Positions 14,539-22,278 of a stretch of 29,253 nt of DNA are shown in pieces; position 1 is the stretch's first letter, and the number at the start of each line of letters is the position of its first letter. The stretch spans positions 1 to 29,253 of the forward strand of contig DASSHI010000046.1 in NCBI GenBank assembly GCA_035693025.1, written 5' to 3'. The DNA is from VRUE01 sp035693025. GTDB taxonomy: Bacteria > Actinomycetota > Thermoleophilia > Solirubrobacterales > 70-9. Made by a program: the position numbers and the translations under genes. The notes below the pieces were generated by a model, which worked only from the letters and a program-made list of their open reading frames with translations, searched no databases and was not told the DNA's origin.

Positions 14539-14879
14539 TGGCACGGGGCGGCCCAGGGGGCTTCGACGTGAACGCGCTGATGAAACAGGCACAGCAGATG
14601 CAGCAGCAGATGGAGCAGGCGCAGGAGCAGCTGAAAGAGGAGACGGTCGAAGCCAGTGCCGGCGGCGGCATGGTCAAGGTGACGATGGGCGGTGACATGA
14701 CGCTGCGCGAGATCTCGATCGATCCGGAGGCGATCGATCCGGAGGAGTCCGAGATGCTCGCCGACATGGTCCAGGCAGCCGTCAACGAGGGGCTGCGCGC
14801 CGCTCAGGACCTGGCCGGCTCGAAGATGGGTGGGATCACCGGCGGCATGGGTGGCCTCGGCGGCCTCCCCGGGATGTGA
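14538..14879 (+). CDS. ybaB: YbaB/EbfC-family nucleoid-associated protein
   Basis: 113-aa small DNA-binding protein, dimeric in known members, that coats DNA and is linked to recombinational repair through its place beside recR. It has a Gln/Met-rich helix (residues 14-35), the core ETVEASAGGGMVKVTMGGD, and a Gly/Met-rich C-terminus. Start ATG 14538 overlaps the dnaX stop (TGATG) and has GAGGAGG at 14524-14530 inside dnaX. A TTG at 14535 would add one residue. The stop overlaps the recR start. Confidence 0.93.
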   Translation: MARGGPGGFDVNALMKQAQQMQQQMEQAQEQLKEETVEASAGGGMVKVTMGGDMTLREISIDPEAIDPEESEMLADMVQAAVNEGLRAAQDLAGSKMGGITGGMGGLGGLPGM

Positions 14880-15478
14880 GCGGCGAGGGTCCCGCGCCGC
14901 TCGCCCGCCTCGTCGCCGAGCTCTCGCGGCTGCCGGGGATCGGCCAGCGCACGGCGCAGCGCCTCGCCTTCCACATCCTCCGCGCCCCGGACGAGGAGGC
15001 TGCGGCGCTCGCCGCGGCGATCGGCGAGGTGAAGGAGAAGGTCGGCCTCTGCGAGCGCTGCTTCAACCTCTCCGAGGGGCCCCTCTGCCGGATCTGCCAG
15101 GACAGCAGCCGCGACCAGGCGACGATCTGCGTGGTCGAGGAGCCCGCCGACGTGATTCCGATCGAGCGCACCCACGAGTACCGCGGCCTCTACCACGTGC
15201 TCGGCGGGGCGCTCTCGCCGATCGACGGGGTCGACGCCGACGACCTGAAGATCGCCGAGCTGCTGCGCCGCGTCGCCGAGGGCGAGGTGCGCGAGGTCAT
15301 CCTCGCCACCAACCCGACCACGACCGGCGAGGCCACGGCGCTTCACATCGCCGAGCAGTTGCGCGGCCAGGTCGCCGTCACCCGTCTCGCCAGCGGCCTG
15401 CCGATCGGCGCCGATCTCGAGCACGCCGACGAGGTCACGCTCGGCAACGCCTTCGCCGGCCGCCGCACGCTCGCCTGA
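14876..15478 (+). CDS. recR: recombination mediator protein RecR
   Basis: 200-aa protein of the RecFOR pathway, which helps load RecA on SSB-coated gaps. Order of parts: helix-hairpin-helix LPGIGQRTAQRLAFHIL (residues 19-35), a C4 zinc finger at Cys59, Cys62, Cys71 and Cys74, and a Toprim domain with VVEEPADVIPIERT and the Gly-rich GLYHVLGGALSPIDG, ending with a Walker-like ATNPTTTGEATA segment. Length matches the family (about 200 aa). Start GTG 14876 overlaps the ybaB stop (GTGA), so it is translationally coupled and third in the dnaX operon. Confidence 0.96.
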   Translation: MSGEGPAPLARLVAELSRLPGIGQRTAQRLAFHILRAPDEEAAALAAAIGEVKEKVGLCERCFNLSEGPLCRICQDSSRDQATICVVEEPADVIPIERTHEYRGLYHVLGGALSPIDGVDADDLKIAELLRRVAEGEVREVILATNPTTTGEATALHIAEQLRGQVAVTRLASGLPIGADLEHADEVTLGNAFAGRRTLA

Positions 15479-15521
15479 TCGAGGGCGGGCGTTTGCCCTT
15501 GGCCTGCCAGGGGCGGCGAGC

Positions 15522-15527
15522 TATCCT
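15522..15527 (+). promoter_or_regulatory. candidate -10 box ahead of the hydrolase leader
   Basis: TATCCT, identical to the candidate aspartokinase -10 at 22891. Transcription from about 15534 would include a short ORF and two hairpins before the hydrolase gene. No clear -35 hexamer. Confidence 0.4.
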
Positions 15528-15549
15528 CGAGTAGAGGAAGAGGTCTTTC

Positions 15550-15582
15550 ATGGCTCCCGGACGGGGTCATGCAGGGGGTTGA
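15550..15582 (+). CDS. possible 10-aa leader peptide (uORF)
   Basis: ATG at 15550 is preceded by a purine-rich GAGGAAGAGG (15534-15543) at good spacing and encodes MAPGRGHAGG, ending with TGA 15580-15582. Its stop lies within a hairpin arm that competes with the hairpin covering the ribosome binding site of the next gene. Too short to trust by coding statistics; proposed from its position only. Confidence 0.35.
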   Translation: MAPGRGHAGG

Positions 15583-15600
15583 CCCTCGAGGTTCGGAGGG
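15564..15600 (+). promoter_or_regulatory. two mutually exclusive leader hairpins before the hydrolase gene
   Basis: Hairpin 1 pairs GGGTCA (15564-15569) with TGACCC (15580-15585). Hairpin 2 pairs CCCTC (15583-15587) with GAGGG (15596-15600), which is the ribosome binding site of the gene starting at 15607. The two share bases 15583-15585 and cannot form together. This would be a translational switch if real; stem lengths are only 5-6 bp. Confidence 0.4.
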
Positions 15601-15606
15601 AACTCG

Positions 15607-17799
15607 ATGAGGATTCGCTCGATGGTCGCACTGGCCGCTCTGGTCGTCGCGATCGCAACCGCCTTCGCCGCAGGCACCGCGCTTGCCCACCACCAGTCCC
15701 CGCACGGAGACCGACATTCCCACGGCCACGGGCACGGCTGGGGCGAGGGACATGGTCACGGCATGCCCGAGAAGTTGCCGCCGATCGACATGTCGAACGC
15801 GGAAAACTGCGACTTCATCGCCGAACCGGGCAGCGCGCTCTGCATGCTGCCGTTCCCTGACGACTACTACACCTCCGCCGACTCGAGCAGCCCCACCGGG
15901 CGGCGCATCGCGTTCAAGACGCCGGCGATGCCGGCCAACGTCCTCGGCTCGCAGATCGAAGCCGGCCCCTACGACGCCGCCGATGGCTTCAGCCAGGGCT
16001 CGACGATCCTGCTCAAGGTGCCGGGCATCGAAACGGTGGCCGACGTCCGCGCCACCGGCGCCGTGCCGATCAACCACCTCGGCCGCTACCGCTGGCCGAA
16101 CGCACCGGTCGTCGTGCTCGACGCGAACACCGGCCGCCGCTGGCCGATCTGGGTCGAGATCGACTCGACCGCGTCCGACCCGTCCAAAGCGGTGCTGGAG
16201 ATCCACCCGGCGGTCAACTTCGCCTCCGGCCACCGCTACGTCGTCGCCCTGCGCCACCTGCGCAACGCCGCCGGCGACTCGATCGAAGCGCCCGCGGCAT
16301 TCCGCTACTACCGCGACCGCGTCCCCTCCAAGCAGCCGCAGATCAACGCGCGGCGCGGGCACTTCGAAGAGATCTTCAGGCAGCTGGACCGGGCGGGAAT
16401 CGGCCGCAGCGACCTCTACCTCGCCTGGGACTTCACGGTGGCAAGCGACCAGAGCAACGCCGGCCGCGAGCTGGCGATGCGCGACGACGCCTTCGCCCAG
16501 CTCGGCGACACCGAACTCGCCGACGGCATCCCGCAGGGCAGCTCGCCGAGCTTCCAGGTGCTGAGCGTCGAAAACGAGCCGAACCCGGGCCAGATCGCCC
16601 GCCGGGTCAAAGGCACGTTCGAGGTGCCCTGCTACCTGTTCCCATCCTGTGCCCCGGGCGGCACGATGCAGCTCGACGCCGGTGGCGCGCCGCTTCAGAA
16701 CGGCATTTGGACGGCCAACTTCGACTGCATCGTGCCGGAGTCGGTCGTGACGGGGCCGCCGGGGACCGGGCGGCCTTCGCTCTACGGCCATGGGCTCTTC
16801 GGCAGCGCCTCCGAGGTCGCCTCCAGCCCGCAGCGCAGCCTCAGCCAGGAACACGGGATCGTCCAGTGCGCGACCGACGAGATCGGCATGGCCCAAAGCG
16901 ACGTGCCGGTGGCGGTCTTCGCCCTGCAGGACCTCTCGCGCTTTCCGGCGATCCCCGACCGCCTGCAGCAGGGCCTGCTCGACGAGCTCTTCCTCGGGCG
17001 GGCGATGATCAGCCCCAGCGGCCTCACCACGAACGCCGCCTTCCACCAGGACGGCACCCTGGCCAGCGGCCCGGTGCTCGACACGAGCCACCTCTATTAC
17101 AACGGCAACAGCCAGGGTGGGATCATGGGCGGAGCGCTGACTGCGGTCTCACCGGACTTCACCCGCGCCTCGCTCGGCGTGCCGGCGATGAACTACTCGG
17201 TGCTGCTGCCGCGCTCGGTCGACTTCGATCAGTTCGCGGCGGTGCTCTACCCCTCCTATCCGAACGAAACCGCGCGGCCGCTCGTCCTCGACCTGATCCA
17301 GATGCTCTGGGACCGGGGTGAGCCGAACGGCTATGCGCACCGCATCACCGGCAATCCGTTGCCCGACACCCCCGCCCACCAGGTGCTGATGGACGTCGCC
17401 TTCGGCGACCACCAGGTCACCGATTACCAAGCCGACGTCGAGGCGCGCACGGTCGGCGCCGCCGCGCACCGGCCGGTGCTCTTCCTCGGCCGCTGGCCGG
17501 ACACGAACGTCCTCTGGCACGTACCGAAGATCGACGCCTACCCCTATACCGGCTCGGCCGTCTACTACTGGGACATCGGCCCGGTCCGCGAAGACCCGGT
17601 CGGCTCCGGGACGACGATCGGCGTGCCGCCGCCGCCTTACGAAAACCTGCCCAACCGGGCAGGCGAAGACCCCCACGGGGCGCCGCGAGCGGCTCCCGCC
17701 GAGCAGCAGCTCGTCTCCGACTTCTTCGAAGGAGCGATCCAGAGCGGCGACGACTGCGGCGGTGGGCCCTGCTACGCGGGCAGCTTCACCGGTCCCTAG
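15607..17799 (+). CDS. secreted histidine-rich alpha/beta-hydrolase-like protein
   Basis: 730-aa exported protein. The signal peptide is clear (basic start, hydrophobic 6-22, cut after ALA at about 27). The mature N-terminus opens with HHQSPHGDRHSHGHGHGWG, nine histidines within residues 28-51, a likely metal-binding tail. The long body has an alpha/beta-hydrolase nucleophile elbow, GNSQGG with Ser502, set after YYN and before a GG helix start. Asp601-His602 (FGDHQVTD) are possible acid/base residues, not proven. Esterase, lipase or depolymerase activity is possible; substrate unknown. Start ATG 15607 with GGAGGG at 15595-15600. Monocistronic, ended by a strong hairpin at 17820. Confidence 0.8.
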   Translation: MRIRSMVALAALVVAIATAFAAGTALAHHQSPHGDRHSHGHGHGWGEGHGHGMPEKLPPIDMSNAENCDFIAEPGSALCMLPFPDDYYTSADSSSPTGRRIAFKTPAMPANVLGSQIEAGPYDAADGFSQGSTILLKVPGIETVADVRATGAVPINHLGRYRWPNAPVVVLDANTGRRWPIWVEIDSTASDPSKAVLEIHPAVNFASGHRYVVALRHLRNAAGDSIEAPAAFRYYRDRVPSKQPQINARRGHFEEIFRQLDRAGIGRSDLYLAWDFTVASDQSNAGRELAMRDDAFAQLGDTELADGIPQGSSPSFQVLSVENEPNPGQIARRVKGTFEVPCYLFPSCAPGGTMQLDAGGAPLQNGIWTANFDCIVPESVVTGPPGTGRPSLYGHGLFGSASEVASSPQRSLSQEHGIVQCATDEIGMAQSDVPVAVFALQDLSRFPAIPDRLQQGLLDELFLGRAMISPSGLTTNAAFHQDGTLASGPVLDTSHLYYNGNSQGGIMGGALTAVSPDFTRASLGVPAMNYSVLLPRSVDFDQFAAVLYPSYPNETARPLVLDLIQMLWDRGEPNGYAHRITGNPLPDTPAHQVLMDVAFGDHQVTDYQADVEARTVGAAAHRPVLFLGRWPDTNVLWHVPKIDAYPYTGSAVYYWDIGPVREDPVGSGTTIGVPPPPYENLPNRAGEDPHGAPRAAPAEQQLVSDFFEGAIQSGDDCGGGPCYAGSFTGP

Positions 17800-17819
17800 G
17801 AATGCCGACTACGGAAACC

Positions 17820-17849
17820 GGGGAAGGGCGCCCGCGCCCGCCCTTCCCC
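17820..17849. terminator. strong convergent terminator hairpin
   Basis: GGGGAAGGGCG (17820-17830) pairs perfectly with CGCCCTTCCCC (17839-17849) around an 8-nt loop, 20 nt after the hydrolase stop and 21 nt from the end of the convergent lipoprotein gene. An 11-bp GC-rich stem without a long T-run. Confidence 0.8.
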
Positions 17850-17870
17850 TGATCTTTGCGACTAACGGCC

Positions 17871-18341
17871 TTATTCGTCTTCGGAGGCGCAGACGGTCAG
17901 GCCGTACGCCTTGGCGAGTTCGTCCGTCTTCGCGAACGGGTCTTCACCCTTCTGCTTGACCATCGCCGAAGGGTCTTCTGCGGCCCTTTCGACCGATGAT
18001 TCGGCTGATTTGACGATCGCGTCGACCTGTTCTTCGTCGCCTTCCGGCGCCGGCAGCTCGGAGATCTGCTCGACCTGGCTTTCGATGTTCGGGACGATCG
18101 TTTGGCTGGCGAACTGTTCGAGCTTCGCTTCGCTCGGTTTGCCGCCGCTGCGGGGGAATTCCTTTTCGGCGGCTTCGCCGATTTCCTTGTTCCCCTTACG
18201 GCAGATCGCGTTTCCCTGCTTGAGGAATTCCGCCTTGGTGAGTGCCGTGGTCGAATCGCTGCTGCTGCCGCACGCCGAAAGGGCGGCGGCGATTCCGACG
18301 ACGACGAGACACAAGGACCCTGCGGTCAAAACCCTGCGCAT
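17871..18341 (-). CDS. small putative lipoprotein
   Basis: 156-aa exported lipoprotein of unknown function. The signal peptide ends in a lipobox LSAC with Cys24, followed by a GSSSDST linker. The mature part is helical and charged (KAEFLKQGNAICRKGNKEIGEAAEKEF, then SQTIVPNIESQVEQISELPAPEGD) with two further cysteines (in NAICRK and LTVCASEDE) that could form a disulphide. Start ATG 18341 was chosen because AGGAGGTG lies just upstream (18353-18346) and the signal peptide then starts correctly; the frame is open further but without sense. Divergent from the degenerate GGDEF gene; its promoter must lie in 18342-18499. Confidence 0.82.
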   Translation of the reverse strand: MRRVLTAGSLCLVVVGIAAALSACGSSSDSTTALTKAEFLKQGNAICRKGNKEIGEAAEKEFPRSGGKPSEAKLEQFASQTIVPNIESQVEQISELPAPEGDEEQVDAIVKSAESSVERAAEDPSAMVKQKGEDPFAKTDELAKAYGLTVCASEDE

Positions 18342-18442
18342 TTGCACCTCCTGATCGTTTGCATAAGCGCGCGGCAGGCTATAGATGCGATCCGAGGCGA
18401 GACGCCGCGCCCGACGGACATTTCGCCTAGACGCGTGTCGGC

Positions 18443-18461
18443 CCGCAAATTGCGGCTTTTT
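18443..18461 (+). terminator. small hairpin with T5 run in a divergent intergenic region
   Basis: CCGCA and TGCGG close around AAT and are followed after one C by TTTTT (18457-18461). It lies 39 nt before the GGDEF-like gene start, so it may be a transcription attenuator or the end of a short RNA. The remainder of the 158-bp region 18342-18499 holds the two divergent promoters and no gene. Confidence 0.3.
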
Positions 18462-18499
18462 GTCGCTCTGCCGTCCGCCTGTTTCGCCAAGGTCTCGAC

Positions 18500-19231
18500 G
18501 TGGCCGCGAAGACACCCACCCGTTCTTCCCCGGGCGAGGGCTCCGGCGCGGGGCAGCTGGCGCGCGAGGTATCGGCACTGCAGGCCTCGCTGTTGGCCAA
18601 GCTGCATGCTGAGCTGGACGGCGGAGACGCGGATCTGTTCGCCGCCGCGGCGCAGCGGCTCGCCGAGGAGTTCGGCTCGGTGACCGCGACCGCCGTCGGC
18701 GCGCTGTGGGAAGGCGGACCCGACGCCCCAGGTCCCGCGGAGGAGGAGCATCCGAGCCTCTACCGGCCCGGCCAGATGCGACGCCGCCTCGATCAGCTGC
18801 TCGAGTGCCACAGGCGCTACGAGCAGCCCTTCGCCCTGGTCATCTTCGACGTCGAGGGGCCCGGGGCCCGGAAAGACGAGACGGGCGGCGGCCGCGAGAC
18901 GGCGCTGGCCGTCGTCGGCGCGGCGCTGAGCGAGGCCGTCCGCCTGGTCGACGAGACCTTTCGCCTCGAGGAGGATGCGCTCTGCGTGCTGGCGCCCGGT
19001 CAGGGCACGGTCGGCGGGGTGCAGATGGCCGAGCGCCTGCTTGGCCAGCTCGACGACCTCGAACGCGCCGGCGGCTTGCGGATCGGCATCTCGGCCGGGG
19101 TCGTCGCATGTCCCGAGCACGGCAACGACGCCGACCGGCTGCTGCACAGGGCCGACGAGGCGATGTGGCGCGCCCGCTCCTTGGGGCAGCCGGTGGGCGT
19201 CGGAGCTCTAGAGCCTTTGCAAGATCGCTGA
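18500..19231 (+). CDS. degenerate GGDEF (diguanylate cyclase-like) protein
   Basis: 243-aa cytosolic protein. The C-terminal 150 residues follow the GGDEF fold: FALVIFDVEG (beta-strand with the usual metal Asp), LAVVGAALSEAVRLVDETFRLEEDALCVLAPG, and the final SAGVVACPEHGNDADRLLHRADEAMWRARSLGQ, very like the end of diguanylate cyclases. But the catalytic GG[D/E]EF loop reads LEEDA, so cyclic-di-GMP synthesis is unlikely; a sensor or scaffold role is more probable. The first 70 residues are helical, with no membrane segment. Start GTG 18500 with AAGG about 7 nt upstream. It precedes the MerR-like gene in the same direction, with a palindrome between. Confidence 0.78.
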   Translation: MAAKTPTRSSPGEGSGAGQLAREVSALQASLLAKLHAELDGGDADLFAAAAQRLAEEFGSVTATAVGALWEGGPDAPGPAEEEHPSLYRPGQMRRRLDQLLECHRRYEQPFALVIFDVEGPGARKDETGGGRETALAVVGAALSEAVRLVDETFRLEEDALCVLAPGQGTVGGVQMAERLLGQLDDLERAGGLRIGISAGVVACPEHGNDADRLLHRADEAMWRARSLGQPVGVGALEPLQDR

Positions 19232-19258
19232 CAGATTTCCGAAATCTGTCCATAACCG
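19228..19258 (+). promoter_or_regulatory. MerR-type promoter with palindromic operator
   Basis: A -35-like CTGACA (19228-19233) and a -10-like TAACCG (19253-19258; CATAAC at 19251 is the alternative) are separated by 19 bp. A perfect inverted repeat, GACAGATTT-CCG-AAATCTGTC (19230-19250), fills the spacer. Long spacers holding the operator are typical of MerR-controlled promoters, and the next gene is a MerR-family regulator. The same repeat could instead act as a hairpin terminator for the upstream gene, whose stop codon it overlaps. Confidence 0.55.
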
Positions 19259-19285
19259 ATGTAAACCTGGAATTCCGGTGCCAGA

Positions 19286-20134
19286 ATGCTGCGCATGCCG
19301 GGAATCAGGACCAATGCAGCCGCCGAGGTGCTGGGCGTCAGTCCCAACACGCTGCGCAGCTGGGAGCGCCGCTACGGCTTTCCGGTGCCGAGGCGCACGC
19401 CCGGCAACCACCGCAACTACGAGCTGGTCGAGTTGCAGACCCTGCGCGACGCCCTCGCCGAGACGGGCAACATCTCCTCGGCGATCGAGCTGGCGCGCCA
19501 ACGCCAGGAAGCGCCGGCCAGCGGCGGCAGCCTCCTGATCGCCTTCCAGAGCTTCGACGAGAGCGCGGCCGATCGCGCAATCGAGCAGAGCCTCGCCGTG
19601 CGGCCGCTGGAGCGCACGGTGGAGGAGCTGTTGCTGCCCGCCGTCGACGAGCTTGCCGGCGACCCCGAGCGCCAGGCCGAGCTCGAATTCGCCGCTCGCT
19701 GGGCGACCGGCTGGCTGCACGGCGCCCGCCGCCTCGCCTCGACCGCTTCGCGCCCGGCGGGGATCCTGCTGCTCGATTCAAGTCGCGGCTCCGACCTCGA
19801 GGCGGTTCACGCGCAGGCGTTGGATCTGGCGCTGCGCCGGGCCGGCTTCCGTGTGCTGATGCTCTCCGACGAGCTGGGCGAGGAGCGGATGGAGCGCGCG
19901 CTCGCTGCGTTGGATCCGACCGCGCTCGTCCTCTGCGGGCCCGGGGCCGACACCCCCTCTGCCGTTCGACTCGTCCGCAAGATCCGCGATGCGGGGTTCG
20001 ACGCTCCGCTCTACGGCTTTCGCGCCAGCGGCTTGATCGGGGATGCGATCCCCAGCGCCGGCGAGCATCCCAGCCAGGTGACCGGGATGCTCAACGCGGA
20101 CTTGCGCCGCCGCGCCAGCCAAGCCTTCGCCTGA
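19286..20134 (+). CDS. MerR-family regulator with CarH/LitR-like C-terminal domain
   Basis: 282-aa DNA-binding regulator. N-terminal MerR winged helix: AAAEVLGVSPNTLRSWERRYGFPVPRRTPGNHRNYELVELQ, residues 12-53, with the family motif TLRSWERRYG. A helical region (about 75-160) and a Rossmann-like domain (about 160-270) resemble the B12-binding module of CarH/LitR light sensors. However, the cobalamin motif DxHxxG is missing: the matching place reads DSSRGSDLE, and no paired Glu-His follows the Trp in the helical part. It may therefore bind another ligand or none. Start ATG 19286 is used; ATG 19295 is also possible. Probably self-regulated through the palindrome 19230-19250. Confidence 0.82.
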   Translation: MLRMPGIRTNAAAEVLGVSPNTLRSWERRYGFPVPRRTPGNHRNYELVELQTLRDALAETGNISSAIELARQRQEAPASGGSLLIAFQSFDESAADRAIEQSLAVRPLERTVEELLLPAVDELAGDPERQAELEFAARWATGWLHGARRLASTASRPAGILLLDSSRGSDLEAVHAQALDLALRRAGFRVLMLSDELGEERMERALAALDPTALVLCGPGADTPSAVRLVRKIRDAGFDAPLYGFRASGLIGDAIPSAGEHPSQVTGMLNADLRRRASQAFA

Positions 20135-20145
20135 GATGCCCTGCC

Positions 20146-22278
20146 TCAGGACGTGGGGCTGGGCTCCCCCTCGCTGATCCCGTAGCGGTCGTGCAGGCGC
20201 CGCAGCGGCGCCGGGGCCCACCAGTTCCACTTGCCCAATAGCTCCATCAGCGAGGGCACGAGCAGCGCCCGGATGACGCTCGCGTCGATCAGCACCGCGA
20301 GCGCGGTGCCGACCCCGTTCTCTTTGATGAAGATGATCTGCGAGGTCGCGAAGGCGCCGATCGCGACCGCGAACATCAGCGCGGCCGCGGTGACGATGCG
20401 CCCGGTGCGCTCGAGCCCGATCGCGACGCACTCCGAGTCCGAGGCGCCGTTGTCGCGCGCCTCTTTTATCCGCGAGAGCAGGAAGACCGCATAGTCGGTC
20501 GAGAGGCCGAAGGCGACGGCGAAGAGCAGGATCGGCATCGATTGCTCGAGCGCGCCGCTGCTGGTGTAGTCGAGCAGGCCTTCGAGCCTGCCGTCCTGGA
20601 AGATCAGCACGAGCAGGCCGAATACCGCGCTCAGGTTGAGCACGTTCATGATCAGCGACTTGATCGGCAGTACCACCGAGCCGGTCATCAGGAAGAGGAT
20701 CGCCAGGGTGGCGATGACGATGATCGCGAAGGCGATCGGCAGGTGGCGCTCGAGGCTGCCCTGGAAGTCGACGAAGTCCGCAGTCGCGCCGCCGACCAGG
20801 GCCGTCGCACCCGGTGGCGCGGCAATCGCGCGGATCCGCTTCACCGTCTGTTGGCTGGCGTCGGAGGTGAACGGGCTGCTCGAGATCGCCTCGATCGCGG
20901 TCACTCCTTCGTGCAGCGGCAGCGGCGGGTAGACGGCGGCGACGCCCGGCGTGCGGCGCACCTCGCCGGCCAGGCGCGTCACGCTCCGCGGCGACGCGTC
21001 CTTCACCGAGATCCAGATCGGCGCTTCCCGGTAGGGCGGGAATTCGGCGCTGGAGATGTCGTAGGCCTGTCGAGCGCTCGCGTCCTTGGGCAGGACGGTG
21101 GCGTCGACCGTGTTGAACTTGATGTTGAAGAAGGGCAGGCCGAGGACGATCAGGAAGATCGCGCTGAGGGTCGCGACCGGGACCGGGCGGCGCATCACGA
21201 AGCGCGAGAGCCGGTACCAGAAGCCGCGCTCGTCCGGCCGCGTATCGGCCTCGGCGCGGCGCTGCAGGAAGCGCGGCGAGAGCGCGTTGATCCGCGTGCC
21301 GAGCAGGGTCAGCACGGCGGGCAGCACGGTGAGCGAGATCAGCGCGGCGAGCAGCACGACCAGCGAGCCGCCCAGCCCCATCGAGTAGAGGAATCGCTGC
21401 GGGAAGACGAGCAGCGAGGCGAGCGCCGCCGCGACCGTCAGCGAGGAGAAGAAGACGGTTCGCCCGGCGGTGGCGAGGACGCGGCGCATCGCCGCCAGGC
21501 CGGGCCCGTCCTTGGCGATCTCCTCGCGGTAGCGGGAGACGATGAAGAGGCTGTAGTCGATCGCCAGGCCGAGCCCGAGACCGGTGGTCAGGTTGAGCGC
21601 GAAGATCGAGATCGAGGCGAACTCGCTGGCGACGCGCAGGACGAGGAAGGTCCCGACGATCGCCAGCAATCCGATCATCACCGGCAACAGCGAGGCGACG
21701 AGGCTGCGGAAGAAGAGGAAGGAGAGCAGGAAGAGCAGCGGGAAGGCGAGCAGCTCCGCCTTTTTCAGGTCTTCCTCGACCTGCTTGTTGACCTGCTCCT
21801 GCGCGACCGCGGCGCCGCCGACGGTGATCCCTGGACGGCCGGCGAGGCTGTCGGCGACGTCGCCGCCCGCTTCCTGCCAACGCTTGTCGTCGGTCGGCCG
21901 CAGCGCGACTGCGAGGTAGGTGGAGCGCCCGTCGCGGGAGACGAAGTCGCGCGAGTGGGTCGTGTAGTAGCCGCCGACCGAGACGACGTCGGGCCGGCGG
22001 CGCAGTTCGGCTTCCAGCGCCGCGACGCGGCGCCTGGTCGAGGCCTTCGCCACCGGAGCGTCCGCGACCACGACCTGGACGCCGGGCACGTGCAGACCGG
22101 CCTCCTGGAGCTGGTCCTTGGACTTGACCGACTCGGTGGCGGGGTCGTCGGCGCCATAGGGGTCCAGCCGCGAGGCGACCGAGCCGCCGAGCGCGCCGGC
22201 GAGCACGAAGAAGACGATCGCGAGGAGCCCGATCCGGCGTGGGTGGGCGTTGGCGGCACGGGCGAGTGAGTCGAACAT
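20146..22278 (-). CDS. MMPL/RND-family membrane exporter
   Basis: 710-aa inner-membrane exporter with the duplicated MmpL layout: TM1 (about 15-35), a first periplasmic domain (40-185), five helices, TM7 (about 385), a second periplasmic domain and five final helices. Proton-relay type motifs are GLGLGLAIDYSLFIVSRYREE in the first half and AFGLSTDYAVFLLSRIKE in the second; DY in both is family-typical. Substrates of relatives are lipids or drugs. The start is ATG 22278, because AGGGAG lies 6 nt upstream and TM1 then begins correctly; the frame stays open nearly 300 nt further inside padR but is not coding there. Start overlaps the padR stop (TGATG): coupled translation, probable PadR control. 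Confidence 0.9.
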   Translation of the reverse strand: MFDSLARAANAHPRRIGLLAIVFFVLAGALGGSVASRLDPYGADDPATESVKSKDQLQEAGLHVPGVQVVVADAPVAKASTRRRVAALEAELRRRPDVVSVGGYYTTHSRDFVSRDGRSTYLAVALRPTDDKRWQEAGGDVADSLAGRPGITVGGAAVAQEQVNKQVEEDLKKAELLAFPLLFLLSFLFFRSLVASLLPVMIGLLAIVGTFLVLRVASEFASISIFALNLTTGLGLGLAIDYSLFIVSRYREEIAKDGPGLAAMRRVLATAGRTVFFSSLTVAAALASLLVFPQRFLYSMGLGGSLVVLLAALISLTVLPAVLTLLGTRINALSPRFLQRRAEADTRPDERGFWYRLSRFVMRRPVPVATLSAIFLIVLGLPFFNIKFNTVDATVLPKDASARQAYDISSAEFPPYREAPIWISVKDASPRSVTRLAGEVRRTPGVAAVYPPLPLHEGVTAIEAISSSPFTSDASQQTVKRIRAIAAPPGATALVGGATADFVDFQGSLERHLPIAFAIIVIATLAILFLMTGSVVLPIKSLIMNVLNLSAVFGLLVLIFQDGRLEGLLDYTSSGALEQSMPILLFAVAFGLSTDYAVFLLSRIKEARDNGASDSECVAIGLERTGRIVTAAALMFAVAIGAFATSQIIFIKENGVGTALAVLIDASVIRALLVPSLMELLGKWNWWAPAPLRRLHDRYGISEGEPSPTS

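Noticed and set aside
15343..17091. A 582-codon minus-strand frame opposite recR and the hydrolase
   Set aside because: No motif, composition of an antisense GC-rich frame, and recR and the hydrolase on the other strand are well supported.
20542..22269. A 575-codon plus-strand frame opposite the MMPL exporter
   Set aside because: Arg/Glu/Asp/Gln-rich product without motifs, entirely antisense to a well-supported exporter gene.
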